Source: Tetrastigma voinierianum (taxonomy: Eukaryota > Streptophyta > Magnoliopsida > Vitales > Vitaceae). Taken from it: 64,000 nt of DNA. The translations under genes were made by a program, and so were the position numbers. Below, one piece after another: positions 46,650 through 58,927 of the stretch. The notes beneath the pieces were generated by a model. The model was not told where the DNA came from and did no database searches. It saw nothing but the letters and a program-made list of their open reading frames with translations. The stretch spans positions 62,001 through 126,000 of the forward strand of contig JAEQBH010006845.1 in assembly GCA_016808115.1 (NCBI GenBank). Direction: 5' to 3'. The first letter of the stretch is position 1. Each line of letters opens with the position of its first letter.

Positions 46650-48278
46650 GATCTACTTCATGGCCATCATTACTCTATATTAGGTCTGCATGAGCAAGAA
46701 ACCATACTCTGTTTCTTACTCTTCCATGAAACTAGATTCCCTCCAACAAATACACAGTAACCCGAATTGGACCTCCTGTCCTCCTTAGATTTGGCCCAAT
46801 CAGCATCCGTGAAACACTCAATTCTATTATGCCCATGATTACCACCATATAAAATACCACGCCTCGGGGCTCCTTTCAAGTAACATAGAATATGTTCTAT
46901 AGCTATCCAATGATCAACTGTTGGAGAAGACATGTATTAGTATGCTGCTTATTTGAGTGGTAATATCAAGAGGTGTTACGTAAGGTAGTTCAACACAAAT
47001 GATCTTATATGTCTCTGAGTCTAAACAATCCGCTTCTCTAATAAGATGTAAGCTTTTGTGCCATAGAGGCTACATGGTTTGCCCAAATTTTCACATTTGA
47101 ATGATAGATCCAAATACATATTTCCTTTGGAAATAAGAAGATTTCATGTTTAGCCACCATGCTTAGCCTTAAGAAATACTTTAGCATCCTAAGTCCTTTA
47201 CGTAGGTGGCCATGAAGAAGGACTTGTGAATGATCTCACTGGTACTATCATCTAAAATAATGACATTATCATCCTACATACACAACTAACAAGGAATGAT
47301 GCAAATTTATGTAAAAGACAGAGTAGTCAAATTTTCTCTTCTGCATTCCAAACTTCACAATTACTTGACTGAATTTACCAAACCATGCGCGTTGACTCTA
47401 TTTCAAGCCATATAAGGATTTACGGAGACGATAAACTCTACCAATCTCCCCTTGAGCAACGAACTGGAGGTTGCTCCGCCTCAAACTATCTCTGAAGATC
47501 CAGCGAAGAAAAATTCTTATGTCCAGTGAGGTGGTCCGAAGCCATGAAGTGGCAGCGGATATATAAATAGCCAAACATAAGTCATCTTGGCAATCGGGGA
47601 GAAGGTATCAGAATAGTCTACCCCATAGGTCTGGGCATATCCTTTAGCAACAAGGCGTGCTTTCAACCTAGCAACTGGGCCATTAGGATTATTAACCTTC
47701 ACTGCAAAAACCCAACGGCATCCAATGGCTTTCTTCCCAATAGGTAACTATACCAAGTCTCAAGTACCATTGTCATTAAAAGCATTCATCTCCTCTATCA
47801 TATCATTACGCCTGACCCAGTGAGATAGGGCCGAGGAACATTGTTAGCGACGAGATAAAGTCCCCAGGATGCGATAAAACGAATGTGATAAATGGTTATA
47901 AAACAAAATGAGAAATTTGATGAACACGCGACGTTTACCTTCTGAAGAGCAATAGGAAGATCATCACTAGAAGCGTGGATCTAATGTCAAAGCGGTGGTG
48001 TTAGACTTGGAGCTAAGGGTTTTGGCTTTGAGTACTAAGTAATGGGAGGTTTAAGAGTAGATGGGGGCATCTGTTAATCAAAAAACAAGTTATTAGGCGC
48101 AGAGCCCAAAAAATGTTTAGGGCATTCATCTAAAACAAAGATCAGGGGCAGGTCTCAAGAAGATGTATTCTTTCTACCATTTCTGCATTTTGAGAAGGAG
48201 TATCAGCCCAAGGTCGATGGAGAATCCCATGTTGTAGCATGAAAGATTGAAAGGTTAAACCAAATACTCCTTGCGTAT
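46650..48278 (-). pseudogene. Copia E pol relic, 3' part (RNase H, RT, part of integrase)
   Basis: From the left edge, RNase H comes first: SPTVDHWIAIEHILCYLKGA and IECFTDADWAKSKEDRRSNS (46933-46750), with the D-A-D-W active-site motif kept, then VSWKSKKQ. RT is represented by GPVARLKARLVAKGYAQTYG and VDYSDTFSPIAK (47695-47590). The YVDD block at about 47280 is decayed. At 48190-48278 a fragment of the integrase C-terminal catalytic part is seen (QSFMLQHGILH on the minus strand), cut by element F. Confidence 0.75.
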
Positions 48279-49742
48279 TGCGATTAGTAAAAGAAGTCAT
48301 TGTTTGGTACTATTCAAGATAGGTTTTGAGTGCTTTGCGCACTAATCATATCAATTAAGCCAATTGGCGTGTGTAAGTCACTTAGTACCTTTGATACCAT
48401 TTGAGTTTGTTTGGTAATTTTGGGGTCTTTTCATACCTCCAGCCATTTAGTTCAAATCTGATGTTAAGATACGTATGCCCGTCTGAAGATTCCACGATGT
48501 CTTCATCCATAAAAAATGAGGGAGGAATGTGAGAGTGGAATTTGAAGGAAGGAGGATGCGTGAGGCAAAGCAGGCAATCTAGGATTTTCGCTATGATTGA
48601 AATTTACATTGGGGTTAAATTTGCAATCATAGCAAAATTCGCAATCTGCGAAATTGAGGGAATTTTAGCTAGGCTAGCGAAAATTTCGCTGGCAGTAAAT
48701 TCATGTGCCTAGCGAAATTTCCAATTTGCTGTCTCTAAAAATTTCGCTAGTGCGAAATTTTAGCTATCTTGAATTTTCGCTATGCTAGCAGGAATTTCTG
48801 CCTAGTGAAATCTCAGCCCATGTGATTTTTTGTTCTTGATCCCAACTGACCCGTTTATATATTACCATTTTAGCCCTTATGTAAGTAGCCTTTTAGGCAA
48901 TTTTGTAATTTCACACTTTGGGTTTATACTATATAAACCCCCCTGAGCATAACCACTAAGCAACTTTTCATTTTATAAAGTTTCGCGGCTTTCATTTAGG
49001 GTTTCATTTGCTCTCTTCTCTCTCTTCTTTCTTTCGTTTTAAATTTTGAACCTGCAGGGATGTTTCAAGGGATGTAGCTAAGCCTCATAATATGAAGGAG
49101 GGTTGCTAGCTTGGTTTTGGGGCTACTGCAGGTTGTCCTCTTGTTTTAAATGATACAGGTACTGCATTTATGGTTCCATACCTTCCAAACTAGGGTTTTG
49201 GTCAATACTTGCCATGCTTTAGGGTTCAGTGCATGCTTAATGCTAGATCTGTGATATAATTCAGTCTGTTCTGGCCATTGAAATGAGGTTGAGTCTTTAG
49301 GTTTTAAACTGAATGAGACTTTGAATGCATAATACTTGTGTTGACTCAAATAGGAGTGGTTCTAGGGTTACGTTTTATAGCTAAACAAAGATCCGGTTTT
49401 AGCTTTGACTATATGTCACTTGCCATAATGCGAGGAAATGACCCGAGGACACTTCATTACCCCCATGTTATCAAGCTAGTGACTAAACCTTGAGGTTGCC
49501 ATTCACACTTCACTTTCCAGCCCATTACGGTTAGTCAGTAAGCAAAAACTGACTTCCTTGTTTTGAACCCAATCAATCGAGCAAAAGCCTCACCAAACGT
49601 CTGAGAATCATTCATAGGATGAAAACCCGTCCGGTGTTCGGCCACTGGCTGTATCTTTGCGGTAGCTTGACTACGGCCCCGTTAGGAGGAACCCAAGGAT
49701 AAAATATTGTTGATTGAATCACCTGCAGGTAGCACGAGATCA
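48279..49742 (+). repeat. 5' LTR of element F and primer-binding site
   Basis: It starts TGCGATTAGT and aligns through TATTCAAGATAGGTTTTGAG to CACGAGATCA. A CTATATAAACCC TATA-like box lies at about 48929. The interior (48560-48830) has many GCGAAATTT and TTCGCTA words in both directions. The primer-binding site TGGCGCCGTTCTTGGGGA is at 49745-49762. Confidence 0.8.
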
Positions 49743-50559
49743 AATGGCGCCGTTCTTGGGGATGGTACAGGCTTCGTATGATGAGTTGAGTGTACTTGTA
49801 ATCCACATTACAAGTGTAGGTGACCTTTGAACCCTTTTGAATTTCAATTTGCATGTACGGGTTTCCACCACTGACGATTCTTGCCTTGTTTTTGTGCATT
49901 TCTTCACAGTCGGTTTGTTTTAGCTAACCTTGGCCTTTACGCAAGCTTGTTTATGTTCTTTGTTTTGTTTAATTTTGTGCTTAACAGGTGTTTATCGACC
50001 AGGATAGAGGAATATCAGATTAGATTGCAAGAGTGAGTACACAGGTTGAGCAAAGTTGTGAGATGAGTATTACACAGTGATCAAATGGATCACTCTGGAA
50101 AGCTGACAAAGTTAGCGGGGTACGAGTGAATCAGCGACTTATGAGTGAGGGATCCATACACCCTCCCAGAGTTAGTGCTTCCCCTCCACAAAAATCATAC
50201 CTCCCCTGCGGGAGTAAGCGGTGAGACCTACCTAGTGCCTGCTTCACGCTCATGGTATGGAGAATGAAATCCATATTCACACATACGGGATTTTTAGGAG
50301 GTATGCACTACTTATAAGGAAGGTATAGCAGGCAGCCAAGTTTGCTAAGTGAAAGCATTTCACGACGAAGATAAGGCCAAGAATTTAGCAATTCAGTAGG
50401 GACGATTAGAAATTGGGCCGATCTTGAAATTTGAATTTTGAAGAAATTCTTTAGTGCCACAGAGACAACCAGTTTGAAGGGACGGATCTACACTTGCTCG
50501 GCTGTGACGGCGAGAAGTTCTACCGGTGTTGGGAGCGATTCACTAGAGACCATCAATGC

Positions 50560-52360
50560 ATGTCCCTTTCCTTAGTTTTGATACATGGATGCTAGTGAAT
50601 CATTTACTGGTGATATAATACCATCGAAGCAAGCTCTTTAGGAAACTAAGTGTGGAGGAAACTTTACGAGCAACATCAGAAGAAGCCATGGATTTCTTGG
50701 GTTATGTGATTGAAACTTCAAAGGTTGGGATAAGGCCAAACCCAGGAGATGTGAAAGTGAAGTGACCCATTACGTGGGAGGGATTTATGCACTGAGAGGA
50801 CATGGTAAACAGAATTTGACCTTGACTAGGAAGGTGGAGGAGCTAGAAGGGAAAGGGCTCCATGAAGTGCGGGCGTGGCCCGAAAATCTGCCTGCAGGAC
50901 CAATCCATGCCTGTTCAAATCCACTGCCACTGAAGAACATTATCGATGGCCCCTTCGGTGAAGGATTTGATGTCGAGAATGTCACGAATGGTAAATTGAT
51001 ACAAGCCACCCATGACCTAATGCCCAATATGGCAATACCTGATTCAATTGGAGGAATCACCCTAACCTCTCACAGGCAATCCACTTATGTGCCCCAGTGC
51101 CAAACGTTTGGTTCCTCATCTCTGACCACCACACTTCACCATCCTGTTTCCTCTTGTGGAACAAGCCGTATTAAATTTGAGCAAAGTGGTAGGTAATTTT
51201 TGTGGAGGAAGCGAGGGGATCAGTCATGCAATTGGCACAAAGTTGACATTAAGCACACTTGAACAAAGAATAGATGGGCTTGAGCAATCTTAACCGAGAA
51301 AATAGACAACTACGGTACTTAATCACAAGATCAATAATATTACAGGTACGGGGAGAGAGGAAGGTTCCTTCCCGAACCTTTATAAATCGAAAGTGTGGTA
51401 GGTTCATCCAGCTGATTCAGGAATGAATGAGGTGGAAGGCTATAATCCTGCGAAGTGGAAGAAATAGAGCAACGATGTCATGCACGGAAAAGGAAGTTGA
51501 GCTGAGGGTAATCATCGACGAAGGATTCAATGGAAACCTTGCATGCCACCTCCATTCCCGAACCTTGGGAATCGAGAAGAAGGCATCCCGAGGGCAGGCA
51601 TCCTGAGAGTCTAAGGCGGGTGAAGGTCGACATACCTCTGTTGGACTGTCATCAGACAAGTCCCTGCATATGCAAAGTTTTTTTTTTGAAGATCTTTATC
51701 TGATCAAAGAAAGGAGTTGGGCATTGAGAAAAGGCATTTTAATGATGAGTCAGTGCCATAATCCAGAGCAAGAACCCAGTCAAATATAAGGATCTAGGAT
51801 CCCCCACAATTTCAGTCAACATTGGTGGGACTTGCATAGACAAAGCACTTTGCTAGATTTAGGGGCAGTGTGAACCTCTGCCATGCTCGGTGTATAAGCC
51901 GGTTAGGTTTGGGAGGCTTAAACCTAGACATCACTCACATCGTGGCCGTCGGTGGTGTAAAGTCCCTAAAGGGAATAGTTGAGGATGTGTTGAAAGGTGA
52001 AATTAGACAAATTCTACTATCCAGTAGACTTGTAGTGTAATCATAGAGCGATATGAATGGGCTTTAATCGTATGCGGAATTATCTGGGAAGACCATTTTT
52101 ATTACTTTACTTGATGCAATTATCAATTTCAGAAATTTAGTCATGCAGCTCACATTTGGCAACATGACATTGGAGCTGAATATTTTTCATTTGAGTAACA
52201 AGCACAAATCATTGGAAGGTGAAAAGGAAGGAAATGATAGGTACGCTCGATTGGTGAATGCGGGGAAGCGAATGTCCATGGGTACAAGAAATGGCTTACG
52301 GGGTGAAGCGGTTGTTTGGGAGTTGCCATCGGTCATCAACTGCGGAGCGGTACTCGATTA
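50560..52360 (+). pseudogene. Athila-like gag and aspartic protease relic
   Basis: The gag part has ATSEEAMDFLGYVIETSK (about 50670-50725), GGIYALRGHGKQNLTLTRKV then EELEGKGLHEV (50777-50870). It continues with LSKVVGNF-like residues (about 51182-51205) and MPPPFPNLGNREEGI (about 51545-51590), all landmarks of Athila gag. The protease region reads KALLDLGA (about 51845-51870; the usual L-D-S/L-G-A active site), then GGVKSLKGIVEDVL (51950-51990). It ends IINFRNLVMQLTFGNMTLEL then NIFHLSNKH (52120-52205). Several stops and frameshifts occur. The sequence after 52360 is not recognised as RT. Confidence 0.78.
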
Positions 52361-52719
52361 ATCGACGGTGAGGAAGAAAATTGTGAAAATCCCAGCTGAC
52401 AATGCGGTGAAGTCTGAGCCACGGTTAAAGGCTCCTCCTCCTTGACCCCCGTAAATAAAAGTTAGTGAAATTGAAACTGGTTTGGTCTCACGGCTGAAAC
52501 CAAATTCGCATTTCGAAAATTTTGCTTTTTGTTTTAATTTGGTCAATTTTAATAGTTACTATTTTTAGTAACTTTCTATTTTTAGTAACTTACCCTTTTT
52601 AAGTAATTTTAGCTTAATTTCATATCTTTTTAATTTTTTTATTTTATTATTATTATTATTATTATTTATATGTTAAAGAATGCTGAAAATTAAAATTTGC
52701 GGTCTGATTTAGCGATCTA

Positions 52720-53900
52720 GCGAAGGTGTCAGTCATTCATTAATTTGCACGAGAAGCTTTATAAAAGGGGGAAGGAGGGCCCGAACATCTTCATTCAGTT
52801 TCCTTTGCCCAGGCCTCCAGGTAAGCGCGTCATATATAGTTCATTGACTCCTATGCATGATCGCAGTAGCACTGCTTTATGCCTTGCTGTCGAGTGGCCT
52901 CCCAGGTCACGTACCTGTCTCCACAAACAAAATTGCGTGTCGTAGTGCCACAGTCGATCCGCGGCTCCCACTGCGGTGTTCAGCGGTCCATCCGTAGTCG
53001 CGGCGTCGCGAGCCCTACGACCTGCTCGGTCACGCTCCCAGCTGCGATGCCTAACTGGTAGAGCCACGGTCAGGCGTGTGTGCGCTGCGCCACGCCTACG
53101 TGTCGCTTTAGATTACAGCCATGAGTACGTGCAGGTGGGTCGGCAGGCCGAGTCGGGTTGGTACTCCATAGCGAGGAAGCGACCCAGGTTCAATTTGCGG
53201 TCCACGAGCCCGATCCACGAGAGCACGGGTTCGGAGAGTATCAGACCGGATGGGACCAGGCCCCTTCCGGTCCCTCGAGAGCGATCAGGAGGTGCCCACC
53301 GGGTCCACATCTATGGGCGAGCTGGTGATGCCGTTCTTTTCTCCTCAGCAGCGGGACCGGGAGGAGGTACGAGATGGGCGAGGACTCAGGAAATGATCCT
53401 CGAGGTAGAGGTGGAGAGGATTCCAGCGCTAATTTATCCCTCATCCCCTCCTCCCACCTCATTTGGCCCCGACTTGAGTAGACACTCCCGGCCATTCGCC
53501 TCTGGCGCGGCATTCTCGAGCACGTTCATGTCGGTTGAGGGCTCCGCGGTATTATGGATCTTTGTCGACCATTAGTCTTACCCGAGGCATCGAGTGGACC
53601 CGGGGAGGGTTTGACTCGGCTGAGACTACTTTAGAGCATTGTCTTGCCGTGCTCCTGCAGTTATAGGTCACCTCGGTCTCACTTTGTGTTCACGCCCATC
53701 GAGAGGAGCCAGCGGCCGGCGTGTGACCTCCTTGAGCGTGCGCCGCCAGCGGCGGCGGCCGGATCCTGCCGCGAGGTGAGGTGGTCGGCCTCTGTCTCTG
53801 AGTTTCCTGCATACTGCGTAATACACACTTTGGCCCCGGGAGGAAAGTTAGAGTTAGGGAGTGTCTTGTATATGTTTTTGTATAGTTTTCGGCTTTATAT
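52720..53900 (+). other. GC-rich unassigned segment inside element F
   Basis: This is clearly richer in G+C than everything around it. It carries overlapping open frames on both strands, the longest at 52976-53575 on the plus strand (199 codons, rich in Arg, Pro and Ser). I recognise no domain. Its position, after protease and before the 3' non-coding region, is where RT and integrase would normally lie. It may be a captured sequence or a diverged envelope-like or gag-like ORF. Confidence 0.4.
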
Positions 53901-54099
53901 TTGCTACTAATTTTGTTTAGGATTTATGTATTAACATAGTAAGCGAGTGATACTAATATGTTTGTATATTAAGCATGTATTAGCCATTTTGGTTATATCA
54001 AAAGCTTTATAGCACTATTTATAGTTTACTACACTTTTGCAAATCACTTTTGTGCCTCCACTTTGTGTATCAACTTTTGCCTTCAATTGAACAATTGAA

Positions 54100-55109
54100 T
54101 TGCTTTTAATTGAACAATGGAATTGCCTTTAGTGGAAAGTGGGAAACCACAGTATGTGCCCAGCAATGCTAAGAACAATTCCATGTATGATTCGAGTTTT
54201 TTTTAGTCGGTGAAGTTTCGGCATATTCAACCTTGAATATTCACCGCTAGCTAATTCACACACTACATACTAGATTGTACGATAGGTTGTGAGTATGTAC
54301 TCTTTTTTTAAGCGCTACAGCGAGGCCTTAGACATGTTGTGACCCATAATAGGTTAGTGTAACGTATATGAAGACGATATAGTCTTCAAAGGAAAGAAAA
54401 GCAAAAGAAAAAGAAAGAAGAAAAAGAAAAATAAAAGTCGTGACACTTTGCCTTGAAACCAGAACGGTAGGGGTATGGTAAAGCCTTTAAGAGCAGATGC
54501 CTAGAAGCCTTGATTGGTTGGGAGCCATCGACTTAGTGTTCGCTACGGGTGTAGACGGTGAGTTTAGCGCGTTATAGGTGCTTAATTCTCGGGAGTCATT
54601 CGAGATCAGGGGTGAAGCTGCGAGTTTGTGGTCAAGTGATCCCTTTTGACTTGATGCCCTAAACCTTAGTGGTTGGGAGTCATGGTGACCAGATTACAGG
54701 ACTTTGGTGAAGTCGAGTTTTTAGAATTGCACCCTACATAGAAAACATGGAAGAAATAAGTGTGTAACTAATCTTATTTAGGTTGCTCAACAGCTTAAGG
54801 CCATGCAAGTAGCTAGGTTGGGGGGAGGAAATAATTTTACACTTTATTGAAATAATTTGGTTGTGGAACAATTAGATTTTGGTGGAAATTCGGGTTGATT
54901 TCCTTGGATCGATGTTGTCCTTAAATTGTTCTTATGGTTTAATTCTCTCATGTCGATTTTCAACGGGGTGTAAATTGTTCATTTAAAAAGGTAAGGCCCG
55001 GTCTGTACATACACTTTTTTGAACCACATATACTTTTGAGAAAGCAACTGCGCCATACCCTTTTGTTTTAGCATTGCTAAGGGTAGCATATAGCGTGTCG
55101 GTTGGGGGG
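54100..55109 (+). other. 3' non-coding region and polypurine tract of element F
   Basis: This contains a purine-only run at about 54393-54438 (AAAGGAAAGAAAAGCAAAAG and onward). It also has the conserved-looking phrase CAACAGCTTAAGGCCATGCA (54787) and GTTGGGGGGAGG (54817). The final tract GGTTGGGGGG lies directly before the 3' LTR. Long non-coding 3' regions of this kind are usual in Athila elements. Confidence 0.6.
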
Positions 55110-56611
55110 TGTGATTAGTGCAAAAGTCTTTGACATTTGAGCCTATTCAAGATAGGTTTTGAGTGCTTTTCTTGTGGCTAATCATATCAATTAAGCCAAA
55201 TGGCGTGTGTAGGTCCACTTAGTACCATGATACCATTTGAGTTTGTTTTGGTAATTTGCGGGTCTTTCATTACCTCGGCCGTTTAGTTAATCGATGTTAA
55301 GATCGTGCAGAATCGAAGATTCACGATCTTCATCAGAAAATGAGGAATGTCGAGTGATTTGGAAGGAGGATGCGTTAAGCGAAAACCATTAATCCCCGAG
55401 TTTTGCTATGATTCTGCGAAATTTGAGAATTTTTAAGCTGAAATTTGTGAGAATTTAAGCTAGCTAAGCGAGATTTCAGATTACTGTAATTTTCTAATTT
55501 AAGCTATCTCTAAAAATTTAAGCTAGGCTAGCGAAATTTATTTAGCTATTAGAAATCCTTGTGTGTGAAATTTCCATTTTATTTATCTACAAATAAATTT
55601 AAACTAGGCTAAGCGAAGAATTTAGCTATCTTAGCGAAATTTCCTACCCTAGCGAAATCTCGACCCTGATTTTGGTATTCTTGATCCCAAACGACCAGTT
55701 TATGTATTACCATTTTAGCCCTTAGCAAGAAAGCGATATTTTAGCGATTTGTAATTTCACACTTTGGGTTGTACTATATAAGCCCCCACAGACTTGTAAC
55801 CTAAGCGACTTTTCATTTTATAAAGTTTCGTTTCATTTGGGGTTTCATTTGCTCTCTTCTCTATCTTCTTTCTTTCATTTTCTAAGATTTGCCAGACACT
55901 CCCGAGGATGACAACTCAAGGGATGCTTAAACTAAACCTCATCTTGAAGAGGAGGGTTGCTAGCTTGGTTTTGGAAATTTCTTGCGAGGTTGTCCTCTTG
56001 TTTTAAATGTCTGATCTTGCATTTATGGTTCCATACCTTCAAACTAGGGTTTTGGTCAATACTTGCCATGTAAGGGTTAGGTGCATGTAATGCTAGATAC
56101 AGCGATATAATTTAGATGCCATTCTGAGGAGCCATTGAAATGAGAGGTTTGAGTCTTTAGGTTTTAAATTGAATGGGACTTTGAATGCATAATACTTGTG
56201 TTGACTCGAATAGGAGTGGTTCCACAGGGTTCACGTTTTATAGCTAAACAAAGATCGGTTTTTAGCTTTGACTATATGTCACTTGCCATAATGCGAGGAA
56301 ATGACAGGGACACTTCATTACCCCCATGTTATCAGAGCTAGTGACCCTAAACCTTGAGGATTACCATTACATCACTCGGCCATTACAGGTTAATTCGATC
56401 AAACAAACAACTTCCTTTGTTTTGAACCAAAATCAATCAAACAAAGCCTCACCATTTTCTAAACAACGGTCTGAAATCATTCATGAAAGATTGGCCGTCA
56501 GTGTTTAGGCCACTGAGGCTGGCACATCTTTGCGGTAGCTTGACTACGGTAGTAGGAGGGAACTAAGGATACAAATATTGTTTGAATTAGATACCTCTGG
56601 TAAGCGAATCA
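55110..56611 (+). repeat. 3' LTR of element F
   Basis: This starts TGTGATTAGTGCAAAAG and ends AAGCGAATCA. It is homologous over its whole length to 48279-49742, with many small indels. CTATATAAGCCC at about 55774 corresponds to the TATA-like box of the 5' LTR. Confidence 0.8.
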
Positions 56612-58493
56612 TTACTTCTCAATATCTTAACAGAGACATGAAATTGTGTTTGAATTTGCTAAAAGGCTTAGATGAGAAAAAAAGCTCAGGAAGCGACTTT
56701 TCATTTAATAAAAGCCAAGTGACATGAGAAATCATCACAAAGGTAATATAATATTTACGAGTGGGAGGCATGGCCCAGACTGATGATCCCCAGGCATCAC
56801 CGTAAGGCCCAACTCAAAGAGACGAAGCTCATTTATTAACTCTAGGACTCAAATGCACACAATGAATCTTAGCATATTGACACGACTCAATTCAAAGAGG
56901 ATAGGTTAGAAAGCGAGATATAACTGTGACAAAGAGAAGAGGATGACCCTAGCGGCGATGTAATTCGAATAGAGTGACAACTTTGGGAGCAAACAGCAGG
57001 CGTTAGCACCTGCGGCTTAGAATGTGAAAGACCCGGTTATCCTCTGCAATAATCCGCTTCATCGAAAGATCCTAAATCAGACAGTAACCAAGAAAGAATG
57101 GGATACTGCAATTAAGTCTGACGACGAGCCGACCATGTAGCTATTGTTAAGCGGATTTGGTAGTCACGACACAAAAGCGCGTGCAGTAGGTTAAGAGGTC
57201 CATTATATAGTACCAAGAAGTTTCTCCCATATCTAATGTGGGATGTGACAAATAACCCACCACCCCCAATCGTTGACCCATGGGATTCACAGACGAACGA
57301 GACCAGACACCCCTGCGGCGCGAGCGGGAATAGACCCCCACATTGGGGTGAGGATCGATTCGATACCATTATGTGACAGGCCAACCATATAAATATTGTC
57401 CACTTAGAACCCGAGGGTCCCTCACGACTTTAAAACGTATCTACTAGGTTGAGAGGAGTCCATACTTAAATATTACCAAGAACTTTCTCCCTTATCCAAT
57501 GTGGGATGTGACATTAAGTGTACGAGTAAGTTTAATCATAAATTAAATTAAAAGAAAATTGTGGTAAACTCATAACATAAGTCAAAGTGATTAGAAGAGA
57601 ATGATGAATTGTCCTCAACCCAAGGACACAAGATGTTGACCTATCTACAAGGATAACAGTAGAGGTAGAAGGGTGTGGCTAAAACATAGTAAACAAACTG
57701 GAATTACTTGTCGTGTGATTTGTGGCTCCATAGCCAATGACCCATTTGGAGGAAGAGGAAATAAGACATGTGTTAGGTTTACCTCTGACCCGACAAGCAA
57801 AGTGCTAGGAGTAGAGGCACCCTTCAATGATTCATGAGCATATAGAAACCTTCGATTTCTATGATCAGACTTCTAAATCCCGGAATTACATGTCTGGATT
57901 ATGGAAATATGTGACCTGACTCCACAGGGGTTTCTTATTAGGAGTCATAGGAGCAAATCTAACTCAAATAAGCCTCTAAAAATCCGAAAAATACTAGAAA
58001 AAATAGGATTCTTGCACCAAAAATAACCACTACTCCACAGAAAGCACCACACCCAAATGGAATTTGGCCCTACAAAACTCAAAACACCCGTTGATGCCAC
58101 TCAATCACAAAACAATCACTGAAAAAATCACGAAACCTAGGAACAAGGAGTAGCGAGCACTTAAAGCACGAAAGTAGCAAATCAATTTGCCAAGCAGAAA
58201 CCAAGTGGACGGGGAGGGACTGTCGCCTTAGAAACTGACCATGGAGGGAGAAGACGGGCGAGAATAGTCCCCCGGCGTGGCACATGTGGATCGCGTAAAA
58301 CACAGCGGCAGTGCGTGAGCTGTACGCATGTTTTTCGGCCACGAATTTTGCTTGTAGACTCATCGCACATCGGCGAAGCTCATGGCCGGCGGTGGGATCC
58401 CTCTCGAAATAGGTGTTTCAAAGCACCTTTCATAGCTTCTCTTGAGCACTCCGGCTGTCTAACGGTGGTTTGGAAATTCTCGATCGACCTTAA
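56612..58493 (-). pseudogene. Copia E 5' part (integrase start, protease, gag trace)
   Basis: Minus-strand traces are the integrase start (HVTWLLLMK-like, about 56740-56690) and gag-pre-integrase with L-N-C-S-I-S-F-F-like residues around 57110-57090, on the right of which sits the TRIM. The protease reads GYGATNHTTSNSSLFTMF (about 57745-57690), with the catalytic D-S-G replaced by I-G-Y. Gag is represented only by short, shifted pieces between 57830 and 58480. The complement of the primer-binding site, GCTCTGATACCA, is at 58494-58505. Confidence 0.65.
57117..57513 (-). mobile_element. TRIM, family 2, nested in copia E
   Basis: This 397-base element has LTRs at 57117-57250 and 57372-57513 and a perfect 5-base target duplication, TTAAG (57112-57116 and 57514-57518). 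Both LTRs have GACCAACCATAT-like starts, CCA-GAA-TTTCTCCC and end ATGTGGGATGTGACA. Minus orientation is indicated by GATTCGATACCA (57358-57369), the complement of an initiator-Met-type primer-binding site, just left of the right LTR. The interior of about 120 bases is non-coding. Confidence 0.85.
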
Positions 58494-58505
58494 GCTCTGA
58501 TACCA

Positions 58506-58727
58506 TGTTAAACGACCAACTTTCCTATAAGCTCAAGCTTGTAAGACTTGGGTTTAATATGAATATCATGCATTTATCATTATCCCTCACATGCAGCCCC
58601 ATACCCGCATGTGAAGAGTGAAATAAACTAAATAGAGTCCTCCATGGACTTTCAAATCAACAAATAGGGAATAAATTGCAAAGAGGTGCTTCCGAACCCG
58701 GGACCTTATGTCAAATGACTCGTGCTA
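58506..58727 (-). mobile_element. TRIM, family 1 (copy 3), joined to the copia E LTR
   Basis: This has one family 1 LTR (58506-58579; CAACTTTCCTATAAGCTCAA, TTTAATATGAATATCATG). It is followed by CCCTCACATGCAGCCCCATA (complement of the purine tract and inner start) and an interior shared with 44248-44410 (GACTTTCAAATCAACAAAT). It stops at CGTGCTA directly against the copia E LTR at 58728. Its own second LTR is absent. A primer-site complement, GCTCTGATACCA, lies just before it at 58494. Confidence 0.6.
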
Positions 58728-58927
58728 TGTAGAAACAAAGAGGAGAAGAGTTGGAGGAATAAATTCCTTGTATTTTCCATTGAATCATCATGTGTATATA
58801 TACAAGAGGTTTAGTCATTAATGAGTAGAAGTCAATCTATCCCCTTCTAATAGGTTATAACCACAGCAAGTCAAGCTTCCCTAATCATTTACAATCCTAT
58901 ATGTAGAGTATGATACATACTATAACA
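58728..58927 (-). repeat. 5' LTR of copia E
   Basis: This 200-base LTR is homologous to 46151-46349 (TGTAGAAACAAAGAGG to ATACTATAACA). It is followed by the target duplication ACAAA. Confidence 0.85.

Larger units (their letters stand above)
48279..56611 (+). mobile_element. Athila-like Ty3/gypsy element F, non-autonomous, nested in copia E
   Basis: This is a plus-oriented 8.3-kb element with long LTRs (48279-49742 and 55110-56611). The primer-binding site starts TGGCGCCGTT (49745), the tRNA-Asp type used by Athila elements. A polypurine GGTTGGGGGG precedes the 3' LTR (55100-55109). Gag and protease relics of the Athila type lie between. No RT, RNase H or integrase was found, so it is a deleted or non-autonomous derivative. 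It splits the copia E integrase: the left flank ends TTGCGTAT and the right flank starts TTACTTCTC, together restoring the L-R-S-N-T-Q coding stretch. A clear 5-base target duplication is not visible. Confidence 0.82.
46151..58927 (-). mobile_element. Ty1/copia retrotransposon E containing nested elements
   Basis: This element is in minus orientation with LTRs at 46151-46349 and 58728-58927, flanked by a perfect 5-base target duplication, ACAAA (46146-46150 and 58928-58932). The complement of the polypurine tract, CTCCCCCTCAACTTGG, follows the left LTR. Its integrase is split by the Athila-like element F (48279-56611). Its gag-pre-integrase region is split by a TRIM (57117-57513), and a TRIM-like segment lies against its 5' LTR. 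Without these the element would be about 3.8 kb. Confidence 0.88.

Noticed and set aside
52795..53575. A new host gene in the GC-rich segment
   Set aside because: Overlapping frames occur on both strands, as expected for GC-rich sequence; no splice pattern or domain supports a gene, and it lies inside a retroelement.
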